NCBI GenBank assembly: GCA_030695605.1
Contig: JAUYQE010000109.1
Location: forward strand, 1 to 5,185
Origin: Nanobdellota archaeon
Lineage (GTDB): Archaea; Nanobdellota; Nanobdellia; Woesearchaeales; GW2011-AR9
Direction: 5' to 3'
DNA: 5,185 nt
Shown: positions 1 through 5,081 of the stretch, one piece after another
How positions within the stretch are numbered: position 1 is the first letter of the stretch
How the letters are laid out: every line of letters starts with the position of its first letter
The notes under the pieces: generated by a model
Seen by the model: the letters and a program-made list of their open reading frames with translations, nothing else
What the model was told of the DNA's origin: nothing
Database searches by the model: none
Translations under genes and position numbers: made by a program

Positions 1-618
1 CAAGAGCTCTTTCAGCTTTTCCGGGTGGCAGCGGGGATTAGGAGAAAGAAGGATGTAGCTTTGCAAGTTGTGCTTTCGATTTTTCTTGACTCGAGTGCCG
101 TTTTTTTCGAGAGTGTCCATAACAGAGGAACGTATTTCTCCCAGCAGGCCTTCTTCTGCATCAGTCGGAACGGGCAGTGTAAGCAAGTAGCTCTCCCCGT
201 CACCAAAGGGGTGCATCTTCAGTGCAATCTCCGCAACCACCGGTTCTCCAATGACAGCTCTTCGTTGCTGTGCCGCTTCATAAGCGCCTTTCAATGAAGA
301 AGAAATGTCTGGATGATTCCTATTTGCTTCATAAACGGCGATAAGCTGCTGATCTTGGGCAGCCGTGCTTTTCCAGCCAGCTAGAGCTTCGCTGCGTTCC
401 TGCAGCTGCTTGGCGCTTGCTTCCATCTGTGACCAGTAGAGGTCTTCAGCAGAAGGAGCCTGCGCTTGCTCGGCAAGGGCAGTCTGATGTTGTTCTCTGA
501 TGCGCTGAAGCGCACTCTGCAGGTGCTCTTCTTGCTGTGTCAAAGTAGCAATACGCAGCCGTCGCTCCACTTCCTGAGCGGTATTCTCCCGTAAACATGC
601 TTCTAATGTTTTTGACAT
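1..618 (-). CDS. Unrecognised Gln/Glu-rich, probable coiled-coil protein (3' end outside window)
   Basis: The minus strand is open without a stop for 206 codons from an ATG at 618 to the left edge, so the C-terminus is missing. I do not recognise the family. Residues 1-95 are rich in Gln, Glu, Ala, Arg and Leu and look like long amphipathic helices, probably coiled coil. After about residue 125 the character changes to a mixed alpha/beta, more globular region that includes HPFGDGESYLLTLPVP (136-151), a basic patch near VKKNRKHN (177-184) and a beta-like stretch SYILLSPNP. There is no signal peptide or membrane segment, so the protein is likely cytoplasmic. The ATG at 618 is favoured because a TATA box lies about 28 bases upstream, which gives an almost leaderless message. 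There is no Shine-Dalgarno sequence. G+C is near 50% (31/60 at 481-540), like the core operon and unlike the adjacent fic gene. HPFGDG resembles the Fic motif only by chance: it lacks the GNGR part. Gene reality is fairly sure; function is unknown. Confidence 0.75.
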   Translation of the reverse strand, partial: MSKTLEACLRENTAQEVERRLRIATLTQQEEHLQSALQRIREQHQTALAEQAQAPSAEDLYWSQMEASAKQLQERSEALAGWKSTAAQDQQLIAVYEANRNHPDISSSLKGAYEAAQQRRAVIGEPVVAEIALKMHPFGDGESYLLTLPVPTDAEEGLLGEIRSSVMDTLEKNGTRVKKNRKHNLQSYILLSPNPRCHPEKLKELL

Positions 619-622
619 ATTG

Positions 623-645
623 AAAGTACTTTTTAGTAGTACTTT
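623..645. repeat. Operator-like inverted repeat beside the left gene's TATA box
   Basis: AAAGTACT (623-630) and AGTACTTT (638-645) are perfect 8-bp inverted copies separated by 7 bp. The right arm runs into the TATA box of the leftward gene and the left arm lies just upstream of its ATG. This is a typical place for an archaeal repressor site that blocks the transcription start. Each arm contains the AGTACT palindrome, so some of the symmetry is internal. The regulatory role is inferred from position and symmetry only. Confidence 0.4.
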
Positions 646-658
646 ATAAAGTTTTTGG
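642..658 (-). promoter_or_regulatory. Archaeal TATA/BRE promoter of the leftward gene
   Basis: CTTTATAAAG (642-651) matches the archaeal TATA box. On the minus strand it is preceded by CCAAAAA, an acceptable purine-rich BRE. The centre of the box is about 28 bases from the ATG at 618. With the usual TATA-to-start spacing of about 26 bases, transcription would begin within a few bases of the start codon. The box is itself a palindrome, but on the plus strand no suitably spaced start codon of a supported gene follows it. Confidence 0.6.
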
Positions 659-710
659 TAAACTCCAGTAACAACATTCCGCCGGGGGAGTAGTTACGTG
701 CACGTTTTAA

Positions 711-725
711 CGAAAGTTTTAAATA
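711..725 (+). promoter_or_regulatory. TATA/BRE promoter of fic, predicting a leaderless mRNA
   Basis: TTTTAAATA (717-725) is a good archaeal TATA box, and CGAAAG directly before it fits a BRE. The centre of the box is 27 bases from the ATG at 748, so transcription should begin at or next to the start codon, giving a leaderless transcript. The lack of any Shine-Dalgarno sequence ahead of 748 agrees. A perfect 10-bp palindrome, ACGTGCACGT, lies upstream of the BRE at 696-705 and could be a regulator site, although such palindromes arise a few times per 5 kb by chance. Confidence 0.6.
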
Positions 726-729
726 GTTG

Positions 730-744
730 TGTGCCCATACACTC
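730..744. repeat. Left arm of a perfect 15-bp inverted repeat flanking fic
   Basis: TGTGCCCATACACTC is the exact reverse complement of 1743-1757. It lies between the fic TATA box and the fic start codon. With the preceding G it contains a small dyad, GTGT-N6-ACAC (729-742), which is the shape of an operator half-site pair. The repeat is a direct observation; whether it is a binding site or a remnant of an element end is open. Confidence 0.85.
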
Positions 745-747
745 GAT

Positions 748-1689
748 ATGACCTATGTTGAGACTATTAAAAGAGGAAATAAAGAGTATTATTATATCAC
801 TAAGAATCTAAGGGCTGGCCTTAATACCTGGAAGAAGATTAGGATTTATATTGGAGATAAAAGACCAACAAAATCAGAAATTCGGAAATATGCTAAGCAG
901 ATTGAAAAACAAGTTGAACAGGAAGGGCTGAAAAGATCTGAATATTCTTATCTTGGTGAGGAAGATGCCGAAACACTCCAAGATCTTAAGGAAGGTTACA
1001 AAGAGTGGTTAAAGAAAACTCCAGAAAGTCTCAAAAATAAGCTCTATGATGATTTTGTGATTCGGTTTACCTATCATAGCAATGCTATTGAAGGAAACAG
1101 GCTTACTTTACGGCAAACTGCTCTTATTCTCAAAGATAAAGTTATTCCCTCCGGTGTACGAGCATCTGATTATCACGAAGCCGTGAATGGAAAGGAATGT
1201 TTAGAATTCTTGAAAGAGTACAAAGGAGAATTAAACAACAGATTATTAGAAAAAGTGAATAAAATTTTAACCAAAGATACGGGTGTTGTTTATGGGGGAA
1301 GAATAAGATTTTTTGATGTTAAGATTGAAGGTTCAAAACACGTTCCTCCTTCAAACGAAGAAGTAAAGAAGCATCTGTTGAATATGTATAAATGGTATAG
1401 TGCGAATAAAAAACAGTTGCATCCGTTTGAGTTGGCCACAATGATTCACGCTAAATTAACCTGGATTCATCCGTTTGAGGATGGCAATGGCAGGACTTCT
1501 CGTGCAGTTATGAACTGGATTTTGATGAAGAACAGTTATCCGATGTTCTTCATTCCCTTTGAGAAACGAGAGGAATACTATATGACTTTGGAAGAAGCTG
1601 ATAAAGAGAATTTTAAAGAGTATGTAGCCCAAATGTTGCGGTTAATTATAGATCAAGTGAGAAGTTACGGCAAACGAAAGGAGAACTAA
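748..1689 (+). CDS. Class II Fic-domain protein (probable self-inhibited AMP transferase)
   Basis: Fic proteins usually move AMP from ATP onto a hydroxyl side chain of a target protein; the target here is unknown. The 313-residue product has the complete catalytic motif HPFEDGNGRTSR at 241-252, with catalytic His241, acidic Asp245 and phosphate-binding Asn247/Arg249. Around it are further family features: GGRIR (183-187), the flap region EGSKHVPPS, and HPFELATMIH (225-234). The inhibitory-helix motif, S-x3-E-G-N (Ser111, Glu115, Gly116, Asn117), lies before the Fic core. This marks a class II protein that should keep itself off by Glu115 holding the second motif arginine. Residues 1-40 look beta-rich and basic, and no C-terminal winged helix is seen. 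I chose ATG 748 over a TTG at 727 in the same frame because the TATA box at 717-725 makes 748 the predicted first base of the message. G+C is about 34% in sampled lines against 50-68% around it, which suggests acquisition by transfer. Confidence 0.93.
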   Translation: MTYVETIKRGNKEYYYITKNLRAGLNTWKKIRIYIGDKRPTKSEIRKYAKQIEKQVEQEGLKRSEYSYLGEEDAETLQDLKEGYKEWLKKTPESLKNKLYDDFVIRFTYHSNAIEGNRLTLRQTALILKDKVIPSGVRASDYHEAVNGKECLEFLKEYKGELNNRLLEKVNKILTKDTGVVYGGRIRFFDVKIEGSKHVPPSNEEVKKHLLNMYKWYSANKKQLHPFELATMIHAKLTWIHPFEDGNGRTSRAVMNWILMKNSYPMFFIPFEKREEYYMTLEEADKENFKEYVAQMLRLIIDQVRSYGKRKEN

Positions 1690-1691
1690 AG

Positions 1692-1732
1692 TTTCCCTTT
1701 GAGCCTTACTTACGTAAGGGCACAAAGAGAAG
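1692..1732 (+). other. Imperfect hairpin directly after the fic stop codon
   Basis: CCTTAC (1704-1709) pairs with GTAAGG (1714-1719) over a TTAC loop. Below an internal loop, CTTTG (1697-1701) pairs with CAAAG (1723-1727). Three to four further pairs extend the foot past one mismatch. It begins two bases after the TAA of fic. No T run follows closely, so it is not a typical archaeal terminator; it may protect the 3' end of the message or be a protein site. The right arm contains GGGCACA, which recurs in the nearby 15-bp repeat. Confidence 0.5.
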
Positions 1733-1742
1733 AAATAATAGG

Positions 1743-1757
1743 GAGTGTATGGGCACA
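1743..1757. repeat. Right arm of the 15-bp inverted repeat flanking fic
   Basis: GAGTGTATGGGCACA is the exact reverse complement of 730-744; the match stops at both ends of the 15 bases. The two arms enclose a 1,028-bp unit made of the fic start, the whole gene and its 3' hairpin. I see no target-site duplication outside the arms and no transposase, so a transposon reading is unproven. Confidence 0.85.
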
Positions 1758-1826
1758 GAAAACTAGTACACAACCATTATTTGGAAGAATAGAATCAATA
1801 AAGAAGTTATTATACACACTAGTGAG

Positions 1827-1839
1827 AATTAAAAAACCC
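1827..1839 (-). terminator. T-run terminator for the rpoN end of the core operon
   Basis: On the minus strand this reads GGGTTTTTTAATT, about 70 bases past the rpoN stop at 1908. Archaeal RNA polymerase can stop at T tracts without a hairpin. No further minus-strand coding region is supported between here and the fic gene, so this is the natural end of the operon. Confidence 0.45.
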
Positions 1840-1847
1840 TAGATTAA

Positions 1848-1874
1848 CTAATTTTTCTTTAGATTAAAGAAGAA
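1848..1874 (+). terminator. T-rich tract and hairpin between convergent fic and rpoN
   Basis: On the plus strand TTTTTCTTT (1852-1860) is a T-rich tract suited to ending fic transcription. It also forms the left arm of a 10-pair stem (1852-1861 with 1865-1874, one G-U pair) closed by a GAT loop. The octamer TAGATTAA occurs at 1840-1847 and 1860-1867, 20 bp apart. The rest of the 218-base gap (1690-1907) is AT-rich spacer in which I see no RNA gene. Confidence 0.4.
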
Positions 1875-1907
1875 AGTAGTTCTCTGAAAGCGCAGGATAA
1901 ATGAGAC

Positions 1908-2105
1908 TCAGCTCTTCTTAAACGCCGCGGCCATGTCGATCAATTCCACGTGCCCCAGGAACACGCCCCGGCAGCAATACCGCTCCAAGCCCAAGGCATC
2001 GAGCGCTTTCTTGGCGCTTTCACTTTTCTCCAGGCGCTCTTTATATTCTTCCCAGAGATGGGCAACGGGCTTGCCGCACGAAAAACAGCGTATGGGTATG
2101 ATCAT
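1908..2105 (-). CDS. rpoN: DNA-directed RNA polymerase subunit N (Rpb10 homologue)
   Basis: RpoN is the small zinc-binding subunit that helps hold the D-L assembly platform to the large catalytic subunits of archaeal RNA polymerase. The 65-residue product has the diagnostic N-terminus MIIPIRCFSCG, with Cys7 and Cys10, and the second metal pair Cys44-Cys45 in LERYCCRGVFLGHVELID. This is the atypical CX2C...CC zinc bundle of the Rpb10 family. Length is normal for the family. The same frame is open further upstream to 2195, but that extension lies inside rps9 and the conserved protein begins at the ATG at 2105. It is the last gene of the cluster, 10 bases after the rps9 stop. This is the sigma-unrelated archaeal rpoN, not bacterial sigma-54. 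Confidence 0.97.
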   Translation of the reverse strand: MIIPIRCFSCGKPVAHLWEEYKERLEKSESAKKALDALGLERYCCRGVFLGHVELIDMAAAFKKS

Positions 2106-2112
2106 GGTTGTG

Positions 2113-2117
2113 TCCTC
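2113..2117 (-). promoter_or_regulatory. Shine-Dalgarno site of rpoN
   Basis: GAGGA on the minus strand lies 7 bases before the rpoN ATG and overlaps the rps9 stop codon (TGAGGA). It is the clearest ribosome binding site in the core operon; the other genes show weak sites or none. Its overlap with the stop suggests that ribosomes ending rps9 can reinitiate on rpoN. Confidence 0.6.
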
Positions 2118-2511
2118 ATCGGTATGATTTTTGTCGTTTCGCTCTTGCTTTGGAATCGTTCGGCTTGCGGACTTCCTTTCGCCGCACGTCAGCAACGAGC
2201 AGCAATCTATCGTACTCGTCGAAGACCTTTTTCAGCTTGCTGTCCTGCACTACAAGAGCCCGGGCCATGGCTAAGCGCACGGCATCAGCCTGTCCGTTCA
2301 CTCCGCCCCCGCGGACAGAAACAGCAATATCCAGATTCTTCGTACTATCACCCGCGAGCAGTAAGGGTTCGCTGATGCGCAAGCGGAGCAAAGGATTGCT
2401 ATAATTTTCCAGATACTGGCCATTGATGGTCACCAGGCCTTTTCCTTCTCGAAGCGTCGCCCGCGCTATCGCTTGCTTTCTCTTTCCGGGCATGTGAATA
2501 TTCTTTTTCAT
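2116..2511 (-). CDS. rps9: Small ribosomal subunit protein S9 (uS9)
   Basis: S9 sits in the head of the 30S subunit, and its C-terminal tail reaches the P-site tRNA. The 131-residue protein has the GKRKQAIARATL opening (9-20), RGGGVNGQADAVRLAMARAL (67-86), and the universal basic tail KARAKRQKSYR (121-131) ending in arginine. Length is as expected for archaeal S9. The ATG at 2511 overlaps the rpl13 stop in an ATGA arrangement, so translation is probably coupled. A second in-frame ATG at residue 7 is possible, but the ATG at 2511 has the AACCATGA start context shared with its neighbours. L13-S9 adjacency is conserved in archaea and bacteria. Confidence 0.97.
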   Translation of the reverse strand: MKKNIHMPGKRKQAIARATLREGKGLVTINGQYLENYSNPLLRLRISEPLLLAGDSTKNLDIAVSVRGGGVNGQADAVRLAMARALVVQDSKLKKVFDEYDRLLLVADVRRKEVRKPNDSKARAKRQKSYR

Positions 2512-2933
2512 GGTTGTTTCCAGCCGAGCCGTTTACAGATCTCTCCCATAGTGATGAACTTCAAGTTCGGCAGCTTCTGTGCAGATGCTCCCAGAACCGT
2601 AAGCAGCTCTTTTCCGGCAAAAGCTTCCGGTACGCCCCGATGGCACATGATCCTTTTAAAAGCTTCTTTTCCCCGGGCTTGCTTCCAAGGCAGCATGCCG
2701 CGGATGCTTCTCCGCACGGCCCGTTCCGGCAGGCGGGAGAATCTGGCGCTTTTCGTCGGGTGCGCTTTTCTCTCCCGGCGCTGCTTTTCCCGGGCTACGA
2801 TAAGCACTTTCTGGCCGCTGATGACGATGTTTTCAGCGTTGACGACATGCACCTCTTCGCCGAGCAGGGCATCTTTCGCTACTCGTGATGCCAGCCGTCC
2901 CAAGATCATTCCATCGCCGTTGTAGATTTTCAT
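2508..2933 (-). CDS. rpl13: Large ribosomal subunit protein L13 (uL13)
   Basis: L13 is an early-assembling 50S protein that binds 23S rRNA. The 141-residue product shows the archaeal/eukaryotic form: GMILGRLASRVAK (8-20), VVNAENIVISG (30-40), and the RSIRGMLPWK block (75-84) followed by GKEAFKRIMCHRGVPEAF (88-105). The ATG at 2933 is the only start consistent with the conserved N-terminus. It lies 37 bases after the rpl18e stop, the largest gap between the core genes here. That gap is almost pure A/T, with A-rich sequence on the coding strand, and no Shine-Dalgarno sequence is visible. The stop overlaps the rps9 start. Confidence 0.97.
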   Translation of the reverse strand: MKIYNGDGMILGRLASRVAKDALLGEEVHVVNAENIVISGQKVLIVAREKQRRERKAHPTKSARFSRLPERAVRRSIRGMLPWKQARGKEAFKRIMCHRGVPEAFAGKELLTVLGASAQKLPNLKFITMGEICKRLGWKQP

Positions 2934-2970
2934 GGTTTCTTTGTTTTTTTATTTTTAAATATTTTTTTCC

Positions 2971-3327
2971 TCAGCCCAAAATCCGCACATTCTTGCCTTC
3001 TGGATTCTGCTGCAGCAGCTCGCTAATGCTCAACGCTTTTCCTTTGGCTGCTTCAATCTTCTTTTTGGCTTCTGCGGAAAACAGTAATGCCGCAACGTCC
3101 ACTTTCTTGGTTAACTCCCCAACGCTCAGCACTTTTCCGGGTACGACGACCGTTTCGCCGGCTTGTGCATATTTCTCAATTTTATAGACGTTGACGAGGC
3201 GCCGCTGCCGCGTGGGCATTTGAATATCTTCGCTCACCCGCTGCCAGAGCTTGCTTTTTTTCCCTTTTTCTTCTAGCTCCGCAAGCAACTCCTGTACCTG
3301 ATAACTTGTTGGGCCCGTTCGTTTCAT
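2971..3327 (-). CDS. rpl18e: Large ribosomal subunit protein L18e (eL18)
   Basis: L18e is a 50S protein found in archaea and eukaryotes, with the L18e/L15 fold. The 118-residue product opens with MKRTGPTSYQVQELLAELEE, the typical start, and contains LWQRVSEDI (28-36), RRLVNVYKIEKYA (42-54) and the strongly conserved VVPGKVLSVGELTKKVDVAALLFS region starting at 61. Length is normal for archaea. The ATG at 3327 is 4 bases after the rpoD stop, so the two genes are almost certainly on one message. No Shine-Dalgarno sequence is seen; the start context is AACCATGA. Confidence 0.96.
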   Translation of the reverse strand: MKRTGPTSYQVQELLAELEEKGKKSKLWQRVSEDIQMPTRQRRLVNVYKIEKYAQAGETVVVPGKVLSVGELTKKVDVAALLFSAEAKKKIEAAKGKALSISELLQQNPEGKNVRILG

Positions 3328-3331
3328 GGTT

Positions 3332-4111
3332 TTAAGTGATGGCTTTTTCTAACATCTCTACTTTTTCCAGGAGGATTTCTGCGCTTTTCTGCAGCATCTC
3401 CCGGCAGCTGAGCTGTCCCCAGCTTTCGACGGTGAAAATAAGATTGTCCGAGTATTCAACAGCAATGCCTTTGTCCAGGCTGCTGTAGAATTCCAGCAGT
3501 TGCGAATTGTACACGTTCTCTTCATTCACGCTGAGCGTATTCCCTTTCACCGTAAACACGCCGTCCGTGCATTTTTCCATGATTGCCTGCGCATCAGCAA
3601 CTTTGCCGACTTTGATGCTGGGCTCGTGCATAAAAATTGCCCAGCCGGACGACCATTTGGTATGCTCTTTGCCTTTGCCCAGAACGGCAGTCATCGTCAC
3701 ATCAATCTTCTGCTTGGGCAGCAGCTTCACGATGGGCGTTTTCGGATATACAAACGTGCACTTCGAATCAGCACTCTTGGCCTCTTCTGCATAGACGTAG
3801 CCTCGCCGGGCCACTTTGAGCGTTATCTTCAATTCGCATTGTGCGCAGCCCGCGCCCTGGCAGGAACAGCCTTCCTTGAATTGGTAGCTCTTGAGATCGG
3901 TGCTGATGGGCAGTAACCCCAGACGCAGCGCCAGCATTTCGTCATAGAGTGCCGAGGAATTGTCCCGCACTTCGACATCCTCAACGGCCAGCGTCGGAAC
4001 TTCTTCGACGATCAGGCGTCGGATAGCATTGGCAAACACATCCGTGCTGCCTTTGAGCAGGAATGTCAATTTGTTCTTCTTCCGCTCTTCTTTGATTTTT
4101 TCGAGTTTCAT
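3332..4111 (-). CDS. rpoD: DNA-directed RNA polymerase subunit D (Rpb3/alpha homologue)
   Basis: Subunit D pairs with L to form the platform on which archaeal RNA polymerase assembles, like the alpha dimer of bacteria. The 259-residue product has the alpha-like dimerisation domain: NAIRRLIVEEVPTLAVEDVE (28-47), then DNSSALYDEMLALRLGLLPI (50-69). Residues 82-92 form CSCQGAGCAQC, a CXCX4CX2C knuckle like the zinc site of Rpb3. The later ferredoxin-like insertion (about 160-210) keeps only one cysteine, Cys181, of the cluster-binding set known in some archaeal D subunits, so no Fe-S cluster is expected. I start at ATG 4111 because it has the CACCATGAA context matching the other genes and MKLEKI fits the family start. 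An ATG five codons upstream, at 4126, is the alternative. It follows rps11 by 30 bases. Confidence 0.95.
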   Translation of the reverse strand: MKLEKIKEERKKNKLTFLLKGSTDVFANAIRRLIVEEVPTLAVEDVEVRDNSSALYDEMLALRLGLLPISTDLKSYQFKEGCSCQGAGCAQCELKITLKVARRGYVYAEEAKSADSKCTFVYPKTPIVKLLPKQKIDVTMTAVLGKGKEHTKWSSGWAIFMHEPSIKVGKVADAQAIMEKCTDGVFTVKGNTLSVNEENVYNSQLLEFYSSLDKGIAVEYSDNLIFTVESWGQLSCREMLQKSAEILLEKVEMLEKAIT

Positions 4112-4141
4112 GGTGGTGTGCCCCATTCTTTCTTTTTTTAC

Positions 4142-4591
4142 TTAGACTCTCCTTCCGCGCCTGCCGCCTTTTGCCCGGCAGCCATTATGCGGCTCGGGAG
4201 TGACTTCTTCGATCTTTCCGATGCGCAATCCCATGCGGGATAAGGCACGGATAGCAGGCTGTGCTCCCGGCCCGGGATTATTCGGCCCATTATGCCCGCC
4301 TCTGGCTCTGACCCGAATTGTCAGCGCATTGATGCCTTTCTCCCGGCAGATATCTGCAACTTTCTTGGCTGCGCCCATCGCTGCCGTCGGCGAGCTTTCC
4401 AGGCGATCGGATTTTACCATCTGCCCGCCGCTGGATCGCGCGATGGTCTCTGTTCCGGTGATATCCGTAATCGTGATAATGGTATTATTGTACGTGGAAA
4501 GGATGTGGGCAATGCCCCAGCGGAGTTTCTTGTCATACTGCTGGGCCACTCGTTCTGGCTGAGCCATTTCTGCAGTTTTTGGTTTGATCAT
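4142..4591 (-). CDS. rps11: Small ribosomal subunit protein S11 (uS11)
   Basis: S11 is a 30S platform protein near the mRNA exit region. The 149-residue product is clearly archaeal S11: RWGIAHILSTYNNTIITITD (24-43), GTETIARSSGGQMVKSDR, SSPTAAMGAAKKVAD, ARGGHNGPNNPGPGAQPAIR, and the universal C-terminus GCRAKGGRRGRRV (137-149). The N-terminus is some 15-20 residues longer than the shortest archaeal forms. An internal ATG at residue 9 (4567) could be the true start, giving 141 residues. I keep 4591, 16 bases after the membrane gene. There is no AACC context or clear Shine-Dalgarno sequence; an A-rich stretch precedes the ATG. Confidence 0.96.
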   Translation of the reverse strand: MIKPKTAEMAQPERVAQQYDKKLRWGIAHILSTYNNTIITITDITGTETIARSSGGQMVKSDRLESSPTAAMGAAKKVADICREKGINALTIRVRARGGHNGPNNPGPGAQPAIRALSRMGLRIGKIEEVTPEPHNGCRAKGGRRGRRV

Positions 4592-4607
4592 TTTTTTCTC
4601 TTGTTGT

Positions 4608-5081
4608 TTATTGTTTGTCGACGGTGAGCCCTCCCGTCATTTCCTGCTGTGCTCTTTCTTCATCTTGTCGACGAAAATGTGCGAAAATTCCGGTGAATCC
4701 TAACATCGTGAAACCCATAGTCATGGCAAGATAAGAGATAAATGGCCCATTATTAAACTGTTCTCTCCTATCCAGAGCTGCCTGGTATGCCGGAGCGTTT
4801 GTCAACGCATCCTCCTCCTGTTGGAGCACGAAATATTGAGACAATAAGTCAGTGCAGTCTTCGGTTGCGGAGCCCGTTGCTACATAACCCGTATAGCATG
4901 AGCCTAGTGCTGGCAGCATATCTCTCTGTTGTGCGGCAATTTCATCCAAGCGATATATCCCTGCCTCCCGCAGTTCACTGTCTATTTTAGTACTTTCTAC
5001 TAACCCGTAACCAATAGTCCCAAGCGTACCTACTCCTCCCACCAACATCATTCCTTTCGCCAGTCCTTTTGAGATTTTCAT
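4608..5081 (-). CDS. Unrecognised two-helix membrane protein wedged into the ribosomal operon
   Basis: I do not recognise this family. The 157-residue protein has an N-terminal hydrophobic segment (about 9-27, glycine-rich, after MKISKGLAKG) and a second one (about 114-136, FISYLAMTMGFTMLGFTGIF). The second helix is followed by a charged tail HFRRQDEERAQQ. Positive charges at both ends suggest that both termini are cytoplasmic, with an outside loop of roughly 85 residues. The loop is mostly polar and helical and has two cysteines, Cys62 and Cys76, which could form a disulfide. The first segment could instead be a signal anchor. Its ATG overlaps the upstream stop (ATGA), and rps11 starts 16 bases after it, so it is almost certainly co-transcribed with the ribosomal genes. 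Archaeal clusters usually have rps4 directly before rps11, so this is an inserted gene. The coding call is firm; the function is not known. Confidence 0.8.
   Translation of the reverse strand: MKISKGLAKGMMLVGGVGTLGTIGYGLVESTKIDSELREAGIYRLDEIAAQQRDMLPALGSCYTGYVATGSATEDCTDLLSQYFVLQQEEDALTNAPAYQAALDRREQFNNGPFISYLAMTMGFTMLGFTGIFAHFRRQDEERAQQEMTGGLTVDKQ

Noticed and set aside
12..206. A 64-residue minus-strand reading frame
   Set aside because: It lies inside the longer open frame 1-618 in another phase and has no recognisable features.
727..747. A TTG start for fic seven codons upstream of ATG 748
   Set aside because: It lies directly after the TATA box and before the predicted transcription start, so it would not be in the message; the seven added residues show no family similarity.
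730..1757. Insertion sequence or transposon carrying fic
   Set aside because: The inverted repeat is real, but there is no transposase, no visible target duplication next to the arms and the arms are short, so I report repeats and not a mobile element.
1690..1907. tRNA, other RNA gene or CRISPR in the convergent spacer
   Set aside because: No cloverleaf, no regularly spaced repeats and no GC-rich structured stretch are present; only short hairpins and A/T tracts are seen.
2106..2195. An N-terminal extension of rpoN
   Set aside because: The 30 extra residues overlap rps9 in another frame, and the conserved RpoN protein starts exactly at MIIP.
2934..2970. Internal TATA-like box (TATTTAAAAATA, minus strand) between rpl18e and rpl13
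   Set aside because: Its centre is only about 22 bases from the rpl13 ATG, which would place the transcription start inside the gene. The gap is nearly pure A/T, so such a match is easy to get by chance.
1933..4627. Several plus-strand open frames of 60-150 codons opposite the ribosomal genes
   Set aside because: They are antisense shadows of firmly identified genes in GC-rich DNA, with compositions rich in Ser, Arg, Pro and Cys and no family similarity.
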